Of a stretch of DNA of 34,849 nt, positions 16,801 through 24,626 are shown piece by piece. The translations under genes and the position numbers were made by a program. Numbering within the stretch: the first letter of the stretch is position 1; each line of letters opens with the position of its first letter. The notes under the pieces are model-generated. The model saw only the letters and a program-made list of their open reading frames with translations, did not search any database and was not told where the DNA came from. The stretch covers positions 1 through 34,849 of the forward strand of contig CANLUH010000033.1 of the NCBI GenBank assembly GCA_947494205.1. The letters run 5' to 3'. The stretch is from an uncultured Flavobacteriaceae bacterium (GTDB taxonomy: Bacteria; Bacteroidota; Bacteroidia; Flavobacteriales; Flavobacteriaceae).

Positions 16801-17471
16801 CAGATGGTGATTCAGATCCAACCAATGAGATAGAATTACCAACACAGACAGGAAATTCAGGTAAATTATTAAGTACAAATGGGACTTCTCCTTCGTGGGT
16901 TGACATACCTACTGAATTACCAACAGGAGGAACTATAGGACAAGTGTTAAAAAGTGATGGTGCTGGAGGATCTACTTGGTCTAGTGATGTTGAAGCAACA
17001 AGTGTGAAAATTGTCAACTTACCAGCTTTTAATGTAACCTCTAATTCAGCAACAACTTACACCACAGCGGGAGAAAAAGAAGTAGGAAATTGGAATGCTA
17101 CAGTAAATACAGATCTTTTTAATGTTGGCAATCATTTAAACTTAACTAATGGACGATTTACTGCTCCAGTAGATGGATTATATTTTTTCTCTGCGCAAGT
17201 ACGGATTGATGCTATAAATGGCGCTTCAGGTTCAGTATATAGTCGTTTAATGATTGTTAAAAATGGTAATAAACAAGGGTTTAGAAATGGATTACATTCT
17301 ATTAGAAATGCCGATGCAGGAACAGCAAACTGGGACACCCAACATGTAAGTGGAATACTAAAACTAAATGCAGGAGATTATGTTTCAGTTTTAGTAGAAT
17401 CTACAGGAGATACCAGTTGGATACTTCAAGTAGAATCTGGTTTTAATGGCTATCTAGTAAACAAATTATAA
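13821..17471 (+). CDS. Secreted modular fibre with YadA-like head repeats and C-terminal C1q-like domain (1216 aa)
   Basis: A signal peptide (1-20, ending SLAQ) is followed by an N-terminal domain (21-135; TFNYQAAVRDASNNPV to PYAMYAINS) common in Bacteroidota surface proteins. Three long modules of 310-330 residues follow, each opening with TDDFVFGS (about 154, 484 and 794). Each module has a FFDKSK.AFRAG block, YadA-head-like repeats (ASGSNSFSMGRNANATGN), TDRLFVIGNG, a TLTIDGDNQG..YTLPAQDGT linker, and TDGSG.YSWV stalk repeats. Residues from about 1056 onward form a C1q/TNF-like jelly roll (GRFTAPVDGLYFFSAQVRI, then LNAGDYVSVLV). YadA heads and C1q domains are both obligate trimers in known proteins, so I infer a trimeric fibre tipped or anchored by C1q. 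No YadA outer-membrane anchor or classical T9SS sorting domain is visible. It is first in an operon with the BNR protein (64-base gap) and has the ECF-type promoter. Confidence 0.8.
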   Translation: MKKAILFTIALFCSAISLAQTFNYQAAVRDASNNPVVNQPVGVLVRIIQGSPTGSVVYNEVHTVTSNDQGIISLPIGGGTSGANFLAIDWSLQNQWINIQVDITGGTTYADIGTSKLQFVPYAMYAINSSTATAAGPFDYTNNVVSNANGSIITDDFVFGSSQLDVNGGFSPALNNRMYFDKSKAAFRAGYTSGDSWDEAKVGNHSVGLGEGGIASGSNSFSMGRNANATGNYAVAFGLNAGGFADYARGFGLTARAFGQHSTAIGRQVIANSMAEIQLGQYSTFVSGSADTWVDTDRLFVIGNGQEDINLALNSDALVMLKNGNTTLNGTLTIDGDNQGAGTAFTLPAQDGTLNQIMQTDGAGNVSWVTPAADAIPNGGTNGYVLATDGSGVLSWVTNDDLDADPTNEIELPTQTGESGKFLTTDGTAVSWLDVPNELPTGGTSGQLLSTDGSGVYTWVSQTATSPLSTISNVTSNAPGTIATDDFVFGSTQLNNVTGADDNSRMFFDKSRGAFRAGNEVDGFGGFDEANIGPFSVGFGQRNVASGWYASTLGGQRNISSGFYSMTMGDNNTASANYSVALGRNNSASGTESVTLGYNVTAETRGETALGYHNTLAPGSANTHVATDRLFVIGNGTEDFEGLNRSDAFVILKNGNTSINGTLTIDGDNQGMETGYTFPAQDGTANQIMSTDGSGAVSWIDAPSGGAALPSGGTNGQVLATDGSGNYSWVTDAVDDADTDATNEIELPTGGTDGQVLKTDGSGNYAWVNQTAASTVAFSTTANVTSNAPGTMATDDFVFGSTQLDDITSGTDDDSRMFFDKSKWAFRAGKAFLDDFDTANVGRGSVAFGEDNVASGNYSFVAGFGNTVTSSGSALGSGNIVSGPSGFASGRNLIVDGLSEQVFGYYNIASGGQTDSTVLTDRLFVIGNGTSPSGRSDALVMLKNGKTTLNGQLTIDGDNAGAGTSYTLPAQDGTANQVMTTDGSGNVSWTAPVADGDSDPTNEIELPTQTGNSGKLLSTNGTSPSWVDIPTELPTGGTIGQVLKSDGAGGSTWSSDVEATSVKIVNLPAFNVTSNSATTYTTAGEKEVGNWNATVNTDLFNVGNHLNLTNGRFTAPVDGLYFFSAQVRIDAINGASGSVYSRLMIVKNGNKQGFRNGLHSIRNADAGTANWDTQHVSGILKLNAGDYVSVLVESTGDTSWILQVESGFNGYLVNKL
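14224..16985 (+). repeat. Three-fold long internal repeat within the fibre gene
   Basis: Modules start near 14224, 15223 and 16148, each about 0.93-1.0 kb. They share the FFDKSK, LFVIGNG, LPAQDGT and TDGSG blocks at both protein and DNA level, but the head-repeat cores differ. This is a substrate for recombination and copy-number change. Confidence 0.75.
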
Positions 17472-17535
17472 AAATAATTAAAAACCCCAAATCTACCTTA
17501 TTGAATTATGAATTAACCTTAACCTCTCTCTAAAT

Positions 17536-20500
17536 ATGAAAAAACTAACTATTCTATTTTGCTTACTATGTGGTGTACTTGCAATGGCTCAAAAAAAAAG
17601 CAACACCCCATGGATGAGTCAATTACAAATTAAAAAAGGTCAAGAACCAACATTTAAAGAAGTACAACAAGCATTTAATAATTATTGGTTAACCCACGAT
17701 AAAAATGCAAAAGGTAGTGGATATAAGCCCTTTAAACGATTTGAAAATGTGTGGCAATCTCGTGTCAATGAAAAAGGACATTTACCTACGGCTCAGGATT
17801 TAAAAAAGGCATGGGTAGAAAAAAAGGCTTTTGGACAAGCTAATAAAATGGCAGACCAAAGTAATTGGTATTCTATAGGCCCTTTTGATTATACACAAGC
17901 CAATGCACAGCCTGCAGGAATGGGACGTTTAAATTGTATTACCGTAGATCCTAATAACAGTAATATTTGGTATGTTGGTGCACCAGGAGGAGGATTGTGG
18001 CGAACTACAGATTCAGGAACTACTTGGACGCCTTTAACCGATGATATGCCAAGAGTAAGCGTATCTGCCATAGCAGTAGATTACAACGACTCTAATACAA
18101 TATACATTACAACAGGAGACGATGATGGGGTTTATGTTTATGCGGCATCAACTGGAGTACATAAATCTACAGATGGCGGATTAACATGGCATTCTACAGG
18201 TTTAAACGAAAGTAATTTAAATGGAAGTGCGGCACTTAGCGAAATATTTATAGATCCTACTAATTCAAATAAATTAGTATGTTCTGGTACAGATGGAGTA
18301 TATACAACTACAGATGCTGGTGTAACATGGACACAAACATTAAACGGTAATAATATTCGTGATATGCGTTTAAAGCCGGGAGATGCACAAACAGTATATG
18401 TGGTAAGTCCAACAGCGTTTTATAAATCTACAGATGGAGGATTTAATTTTACACAAATAACTAGTGGCGTACCAACAAATACACACCGTATGGTTATTGA
18501 TGTTACTCCAGCGAATGCAAATTATGTATATATTTTTTCTGTAGATGAAACAAACACATGGCAACATGGTATATATAGATCTACAGATAGCGGCGATAAT
18601 TTTAGTTTAAGAAACACTGACACTTTTACATTAATAGGAAATCAACAAGTATGGTACAATATGGCTATAGGTGTGTCAGATATTGATGCTAATGAAGTCT
18701 ATGTTGGTACTATGGACGTTTGGCGTTCTTCAAATGGCGGTACATCTTGGAGTAAATTAAACCGTTGGGATCAATTAACAGATGCTTATACCCATGCTGA
18801 TATTCACTCATTACGAGCACACAACGGACGTATGTTTTGTACTAGCGACGGTGGTATATATTCTACAGTAGATAATGGTACTACATTTCAAGACCATAGT
18901 CGAGGATTACAAATAGGAGAGTTCTTTAATGTTGCTGTAGCTGTAGGAAACATAAATAATGTATCAGGAGGATTACAAGATAATGGTGGTTTTGGACTTG
19001 GAATAAATGGAGAATGGAGAGGTTATCACCCCGGAGATGGAATTAATACATTAATTACACCTACAGACGATAATACCTATTATGGATTTATGCAAGGTGG
19101 TCAGCGTTTGTATATATCAAATCGAGGTGATGGTTTTATTACTTGGGCAAGTAAGCCAGGAAATGCAGGAACAGGTGTTTGGGAAACGCCTTTAGCAGCA
19201 GATAGTAATGGAGAAATATATGCAGCATGGGATAGATTGTTTAAATTAAATAGAAATACTAGTACGTGGGAAACTGTAGGTAATGTTGTAACAGGGTATA
19301 CAGATGAATTAATAGTAGCACCTTCAGACCCTATGCGTATTGTTTCATCTGGACATCAAAATTTACGTGTAAGTTCAGATGGAGGCGTAACTTACGATTT
19401 TAATACTAATGTAGTAGGAAATTCAATAGCAGATATAGCGATACATCAAACAGATGCAAATACGATGTGGATAGTTACAGATGGAGATTACGCAAACAAA
19501 GGTGTGTTTAAAACTATAGATGGCGGTTATACATGGACGGATATAACTAACAATTTACCATCGGGAGAATTTTTAAATGCAGTTGTACACCAAGGCGATC
19601 ACCCATTAAATCCTATTTTTGTGGCTACAGATTTAGGAGTTTATAGATTAGATGATAGTAACCCAGACTGGGAACCATTTTTTACTAATTTACCAAACAC
19701 AGACATTAGAGATTTAGAAATTAATCTTGAAGACTATTCTATAACAGCAGCAACGTATGGGCGTGGATTATGGCGTTCTCCAATACCAGTAATACTACAG
19801 CCTAATGATGTTCGTTTAGTTGCTATAAGCAACCCAATTATAAACAGCACGAGTTGTGGTAAAACAAATGCTGAACTTTTGGTGAAAAATAATGGAATAA
19901 ATACTATTAACGGAATAACTATTACGTATACAATAGACGGAGGTACTGCTAATAATTATAGTTGGAATGGTACTTTATTATCAACAGAATCAGTAGTCGT
20001 AAATTTACCAGAGATAGATTTATCTGCAGGAGCGCATACATTAATGGTAAATACTATTATACCTAATGATGCTAATGTAGCTAATAATGAGAAAAGTGTT
20101 GATTTTACAGTCAATACATCTGGAGATTATAATGTCATTAATTCTTTTGAAACAGTTGCAGATGAGTTATTAATAACTGGAGGTGTTTGGCAGCGCGGTG
20201 CACCTAATGGTTCTACGTTAAATAGTGCAGCAACAGGTACTAATGCTTATGCTACAAACTTATTGGGCAATTACCCTTTTAATACCGAAGCGTTTTTAGT
20301 ATCTAACTGTTACGATTTTACCACAATAGAAAATCCTGTTTTAAAATTTAATATGGCTTTCGATATAGAAGAAGATTACGATTGGGGGTTTGTAGAATAT
20401 TCTACAGATGGAGGTTTAAGCTGGAATATATTAGGAACAAGTTCAAGCCAACCTAATTGGTATAATTCTAATTTTAATGATGCTTGGACAGGTGTAAATA

Positions 20501-21465
20501 CCACTATGACTGAGTATGCATACGATTTTGCAGTTAATGCAACAGCTGGAGAAATGGACTTAACAACCGAGGACAATATTACCTTTAGAATTGGATTAAC
20601 CTCTGATGATTTTATAAATAGACAAGGTATCGTTTTAGATGATTTTGTAGTTGAAGGAGCAGTAGCACCTACTGTAGTTTTAAGTCCTAAAGTATACTTG
20701 CAAGGCGCTACAATAAATCCTAATGTGGGAGAAGAAAATTTAATGCGTGATGATTTAAGAATTGCTAATCTTATACCGAATAACTCACCATATACAGACA
20801 ATATAAGTTGCGGAAGTAACGTATTTAATACAACTGGAGCTAATGCAATTATAGACTGGGTTTGGGTTGAGTTAAGAGAAGCTGCTTCTAACACAATAAC
20901 TAGAGTAGGACAATCTGCTTTATTGCAACGCGATGGAGATATTGTGGGAGTAGATGGCCAGTCTAATTTAAGATTCTCTATACCACATGACGATTATTAT
21001 ATAGTTATTAAACACCGTAATCACCTAGGGGTAATGACAAATAGTACTGTTAGTTTGTCTGATACAGTAGCAACAATAGATTTTACAGATGCAAATAATC
21101 AAATTACCTTTGGTACTAATGCGCAAACTACATTTGGTATGCCAAGTGGAGTAGTAGCGCTATGGGCAGGAGATGCTAATGCCAATGGTAACCTAAATTA
21201 TTTAGGTGCATTGTCTGACATTCCAACAATAAGAAGTCAAGTCTTTAACGCCCCAAATAACTCTGTCTTTGGAGGCCCTCCAGTTGCAACTTTTCAATCA
21301 CCGGGGTATAACATAACAGATATAGATATGGATGGATTTACAGTTTATTCGGGTAGTAATACTGATGTCTTATATATTAGAAACAATATTTTTAATAATC
21401 CTTCAAACTCTGTATTTGGAGGACCACCTGTGGCAACTTATATTTTTATGGAGCAGTTGCCATAA
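17536..21465 (+). CDS. Secreted BNR/sortilin-type propeller protein with CARDB, MAM-like and dockerin-like C-terminal regions (1309 aa)
   Basis: The signal peptide ends AMAQ at residue 19. Residues about 100-740 carry many Asp-box repeats (STDGGLTWHSTG, TTDAGVTWTQT, SSNGGTSWSKL, TIDGGYTWTDI), the signature of BNR/VPS10-type beta-propellers. A CARDB-like domain (about 755-860) follows, then a MAM-like jelly roll (about 870-1050; VEYSTDGGLSWNILG, GIVLDDFVVEG), a beta region ending in VIKHRNHLGVMTNSTV, and a tail (1201-1309). The tail has two EF-hand-like loops, GDANANGNL (1212-1220) and DIDMDGFTV (1262-1270), each followed by NNSVFGGPPVAT or SNSVFGGPPVAT, and ends EQLP. This dockerin-like tail is widespread on large flavobacterial surface proteins. 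It probably binds Ca2+, and its attachment role is inferred. It is co-transcribed with the fibre gene; no catalytic residues were identified. Confidence 0.82.
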   Translation: MKKLTILFCLLCGVLAMAQKKSNTPWMSQLQIKKGQEPTFKEVQQAFNNYWLTHDKNAKGSGYKPFKRFENVWQSRVNEKGHLPTAQDLKKAWVEKKAFGQANKMADQSNWYSIGPFDYTQANAQPAGMGRLNCITVDPNNSNIWYVGAPGGGLWRTTDSGTTWTPLTDDMPRVSVSAIAVDYNDSNTIYITTGDDDGVYVYAASTGVHKSTDGGLTWHSTGLNESNLNGSAALSEIFIDPTNSNKLVCSGTDGVYTTTDAGVTWTQTLNGNNIRDMRLKPGDAQTVYVVSPTAFYKSTDGGFNFTQITSGVPTNTHRMVIDVTPANANYVYIFSVDETNTWQHGIYRSTDSGDNFSLRNTDTFTLIGNQQVWYNMAIGVSDIDANEVYVGTMDVWRSSNGGTSWSKLNRWDQLTDAYTHADIHSLRAHNGRMFCTSDGGIYSTVDNGTTFQDHSRGLQIGEFFNVAVAVGNINNVSGGLQDNGGFGLGINGEWRGYHPGDGINTLITPTDDNTYYGFMQGGQRLYISNRGDGFITWASKPGNAGTGVWETPLAADSNGEIYAAWDRLFKLNRNTSTWETVGNVVTGYTDELIVAPSDPMRIVSSGHQNLRVSSDGGVTYDFNTNVVGNSIADIAIHQTDANTMWIVTDGDYANKGVFKTIDGGYTWTDITNNLPSGEFLNAVVHQGDHPLNPIFVATDLGVYRLDDSNPDWEPFFTNLPNTDIRDLEINLEDYSITAATYGRGLWRSPIPVILQPNDVRLVAISNPIINSTSCGKTNAELLVKNNGINTINGITITYTIDGGTANNYSWNGTLLSTESVVVNLPEIDLSAGAHTLMVNTIIPNDANVANNEKSVDFTVNTSGDYNVINSFETVADELLITGGVWQRGAPNGSTLNSAATGTNAYATNLLGNYPFNTEAFLVSNCYDFTTIENPVLKFNMAFDIEEDYDWGFVEYSTDGGLSWNILGTSSSQPNWYNSNFNDAWTGVNTTMTEYAYDFAVNATAGEMDLTTEDNITFRIGLTSDDFINRQGIVLDDFVVEGAVAPTVVLSPKVYLQGATINPNVGEENLMRDDLRIANLIPNNSPYTDNISCGSNVFNTTGANAIIDWVWVELREAASNTITRVGQSALLQRDGDIVGVDGQSNLRFSIPHDDYYIVIKHRNHLGVMTNSTVSLSDTVATIDFTDANNQITFGTNAQTTFGMPSGVVALWAGDANANGNLNYLGALSDIPTIRSQVFNAPNNSVFGGPPVATFQSPGYNITDIDMDGFTVYSGSNTDVLYIRNNIFNNPSNSVFGGPPVATYIFMEQLP

Positions 21466-21505
21466 TATAAAATAATTAAAGAATAACTACTACATAGTTT
21501 TAAAG

Positions 21506-21539
21506 GCTCATTACAAATAAAAAGTAATGAGCTTTTTTT
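21506..21539 (+). terminator. Intrinsic terminator of the fibre / BNR operon
   Basis: GCTCATTAC (21506-21514) pairs with GTAATGAGC (21524-21532) around a 9-base A-rich loop, followed by seven T's. It lies 40 bases after the stop of the 1309-aa gene. Confidence 0.85.
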
Positions 21540-21667
21540 GTGAGATATTTTTGTTTTCGATATTTTAAATGAGGTTTCTACTTTAAAAGCAGCATTGAAA
21601 GGGCTTAAGAACTTGATAATATAAAATGCATAAAGAATAATAAATGCATAGTAGAATAAAATGAGTT

Positions 21668-22063
21668 CTATTCAATACGTTTCATAAAAAAGGAAGCTTC
21701 ATAATTATAATCTTTAATAGTACAATTAAATGATATTTTTTCGCCTTCAATTTTTGTTATTTCAACAACTAATTCTTCACCTATAAAACTTCTAACATTT
21801 TCATTTTCACTAGAGGTTTCTATGTATGTAAATACATATGTGCATTCATCTACCCATGTAATCGAACCTGTTATGGTTTCTCCTGTGTCTAAATTTGTCT
21901 CTATTTGTTTTGTCTCTGTTCGTTCTATCAATGACCGTAAACCTGTAGAAGAATCATCTAAACGAAATTTCCCAACGCGAAGTGATCTACAATCAGGTTC
22001 TTGAGAAAAAGAAAAACTTACTGTAATGCAAATAAAAAGAACTAATTTAAAAAAGTGTTTCAT
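21668..22063 (-). CDS. Small exported lipocalin-like protein (131 aa), sometimes mislabelled topoisomerase IV
   Basis: A signal peptide (ending SFSQ at residue 21) is followed by a beta-rich domain: CRSLRVGKFRLDD, IERTETKQIETNLDTGETI, ITWVDECTYVFTYIE, VVEITKIEGEKISFNC. The pattern of an early Cys and a later D/EC-Y-x-F/L-TY is that of a short flavobacterial family often labelled DNA topoisomerase IV in databases without basis; nothing here resembles a topoisomerase. Two cysteines could form a disulfide. It follows the TonB receptor with a 13-base gap, so it is probably co-transcribed with it. The function is unknown; binding of a small ligand in the periplasm is inference. Confidence 0.65.
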   Translation of the reverse strand: MKHFFKLVLFICITVSFSFSQEPDCRSLRVGKFRLDDSSTGLRSLIERTETKQIETNLDTGETITGSITWVDECTYVFTYIETSSENENVRSFIGEELVVEITKIEGEKISFNCTIKDYNYEASFFMKRIE

Positions 22064-22076
22064 ACACAGTAGTTTT

Positions 22077-24545
22077 TTAAAAACGCATAGTCGTTCTTAC
22101 ATTAAATACACGAGGCGTTAAAAAGTTAGGAATTGCAAATTGCCTTTTACTATAAACGTCTCTTACCCATGTATTAGTAATTGAGTTTTGATTGTCGAAA
22201 ATATTATATATTTCGAAACCAAATGATAGTTCTTTAAAAGGCTTTTTCCAACCGTGATCAAACTGTTTTTTCTCATCTACTATAACAAACTGGAAACCTG
22301 CATCTGCACGTCTATAATCAGGTAAACGACTTTGAAACACATAAGGGTCTGCAAAACTTGGTGAACCACCAGGTAATCCTGTATTGTAAACTAAGTTTAA
22401 ATACATTTTCATACTTGGTATGTTTGGTACATAATCTTGGAATAAAGCAGCAAATTTTAAACGTTGATCGGTAGGGCGGGGGATATAACCTCTATTATTT
22501 ATATTTTCTTCTGTTTTTAAATAACCAAAACTAAACCAACTTTCTGTTCCTGGTACAAATTCTCCATTTAATCTTAAGTCTAAACCATATGCATAAGCTT
22601 CGGCTGTATTATTAGCTCTATATCGAATACGAACGTTTTCAATAGTATATGGGTTTACATCGGTTAAACCTTTGTAATACGCTTCAGTAGTAAGTTTAAA
22701 AGGTCTATCCCATATTTTAAAACTATAGTCGTTTCCAAATACTAAATGAAAGGATTTTTGAGCTTTTACATTAGGTCTTACTATACCATCGGCTGCTCTT
22801 AATTCTCTATAAAAAGGTGGTTGATAATATAATCCGCCACTTACTCTAAACAACATATCTTTTTCCCAGTCTGGTTTTATTGCAAACTGTGCTCTAGGGC
22901 TAAATACGGTTTGCCAATCGCTTTCTATAGCTGAACCTTCATCGTTTACATTCCAACTGTGCGAGCGAACACCAGCGTTATACCAAACATCGCTATTGCC
23001 TAACTTAGAACGTTTACTCCATTGTAAATACGCTTGTAAACGATTTATCTGCGTATTATTTCTGGCTTGTACATTTTGAAAAGCTACTAAAGGCGTCGTG
23101 TCTGGAGTATACGGTTGATCATTAAACCCTCCAACATCTGGTGGGTTAATAGAAAACCCAGCAGAGTCTATAACTTCCCATTCTATTAAACGGTCTCGAA
23201 TATCTTCTCTTGTATATTTCATAGACCATTTAAATTCATTTTCATTCTTGTTATAGGTTCCTTTGTGTTCAATATTTGTAATTAATGCATCTAAATCGTT
23301 TCTACCATGAGTTAATTGTCCACCAATACCTTCACTAAACTCAACTTCACCTAAATTTTCATCTCCAATATTACTGTTAACTTCACCTAAACGATATTCT
23401 GCTAAAATATCGAAGTGCTCTTCTTCTGTAGTATGATAAGTAGAAGCTACTAAGCTTAAATTTAAATTATCGTTTACTTCGTAAGTACCTTGTAAAGCTC
23501 CAAATAATGTTTGGTACGAATCGCGTTCTTGACCTTCGTAAAAAACCAATAACGCTAAAGGATTATCTAATGTACCAAAGTTTGTTTGGCGTGTTAGTGG
23601 TTCGAAATCATACTTGTTTATAGAAGCATTACCTAAAAAGCTTAATTCAAATTTATCAGTGAATTGGTAGGTTAAATAAGTTTGTAAATCTGCGAATTTA
23701 GGATTGAAATTAGTTTCTGTTTCTCTAGCGTTTACCAATAGGCTATTATCTCTGTAACGTAAACCTGCTATTCCTGTAAATTTAGAATCTTTACTTCTTG
23801 TTTCTACAGCAACACTTCCGCCTAATAAGCTTAAGTCTGCAGCAACACCAAAATCTACTGGTTTCTTGTAAGTAATATCTAAAACAGATGATAGTTTATC
23901 ACCATATCGTGCTTGAAATCCACCTGCTGAGAAATCTACATTAGATACTAAATCACTATTTACAAAACTTAAACCTTCTTGCTGTCCAGAACGTATTAAA
24001 AACGGTCTGTAAACTTCTATACCATTAACATATACTAAGTTTTCGTCGTAATTCCCTCCACGAACAGAGTATTGAGTACTTAACTCGTTATTGCTACTTA
24101 CTCCTGGTAATGTTTTTAAAAGATTTTCTACACCAGCATTTGCACCTGGTATTTTTCTTATTACTGAAGGTTTTATAGTAATAACACCTTGTACGTCTTT
24201 TCGTTTTCTACCATTTAATACAACAACTTCAATTTCTTCAATAGTCGCATTCATTACTGGATTAAATTCAAAAACTTCTCCGTTTTTTAAATTTACTGTT
24301 ATTGTTGTGTTTTTATGAGCTATATGAGAATATACAATTTTAACATCCGTATTAGCCGGTACTTTAAGCTCGTAGAAGCCATTTTCGTTAGTTTGTGTAC
24401 CAGTATTGTCGGCCTTTATATTTACACCCTCAATTGGTAAATTATCGCTATTTAAAATAATTCCATTAAGCGTTCCTGTTTGCGCAATGCCTATAAAGGG
24501 TAGTAGGAAAATAAACGTTTTTAATAAGTTTAGTTTAGTTATCAA
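22077..24545 (-). CDS. TonB-dependent receptor with carboxypeptidase-regulatory-like N-domain (822 aa)
   Basis: Outer-membrane TonB-dependent transporter. The start is TTG (24543-24545): the upstream frame has no ATG, and the resulting N-terminus MITKLNLLKTFIFLLPFIGIAQ is a good signal peptide. A carboxypeptidase-regulatory-like domain (about 25-105; LNGIILNSDNLPIEGV) is followed by a plug (about 125-235; YSVRGGNYDENLVYVNGIEVYRP) and a barrel ending RTTMRF. It has no STN domain, unlike the receptor at 1486-4131, so it is probably not wired to an anti-sigma factor. The lipocalin-like gene follows 13 bases downstream. The ligand is unknown; no SusD-like partner is present. Confidence 0.9.
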   Translation of the reverse strand: MITKLNLLKTFIFLLPFIGIAQTGTLNGIILNSDNLPIEGVNIKADNTGTQTNENGFYELKVPANTDVKIVYSHIAHKNTTITVNLKNGEVFEFNPVMNATIEEIEVVVLNGRKRKDVQGVITIKPSVIRKIPGANAGVENLLKTLPGVSSNNELSTQYSVRGGNYDENLVYVNGIEVYRPFLIRSGQQEGLSFVNSDLVSNVDFSAGGFQARYGDKLSSVLDITYKKPVDFGVAADLSLLGGSVAVETRSKDSKFTGIAGLRYRDNSLLVNARETETNFNPKFADLQTYLTYQFTDKFELSFLGNASINKYDFEPLTRQTNFGTLDNPLALLVFYEGQERDSYQTLFGALQGTYEVNDNLNLSLVASTYHTTEEEHFDILAEYRLGEVNSNIGDENLGEVEFSEGIGGQLTHGRNDLDALITNIEHKGTYNKNENEFKWSMKYTREDIRDRLIEWEVIDSAGFSINPPDVGGFNDQPYTPDTTPLVAFQNVQARNNTQINRLQAYLQWSKRSKLGNSDVWYNAGVRSHSWNVNDEGSAIESDWQTVFSPRAQFAIKPDWEKDMLFRVSGGLYYQPPFYRELRAADGIVRPNVKAQKSFHLVFGNDYSFKIWDRPFKLTTEAYYKGLTDVNPYTIENVRIRYRANNTAEAYAYGLDLRLNGEFVPGTESWFSFGYLKTEENINNRGYIPRPTDQRLKFAALFQDYVPNIPSMKMYLNLVYNTGLPGGSPSFADPYVFQSRLPDYRRADAGFQFVIVDEKKQFDHGWKKPFKELSFGFEIYNIFDNQNSITNTWVRDVYSKRQFAIPNFLTPRVFNVRTTMRF

Positions 24546-24626
24546 GGTTATATGGTTTATGTCATTATTATAGTCTGCTATAAAACGATTATTTTGGTTT
24601 AAATAGTATATAGCAGAACATATTAA

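Noticed and set aside
14419-17338. Several antisense ORFs of 60-89 codons across the fibre gene
   Set aside because: They mirror the repetitive codons of the sense gene and have no independent features.
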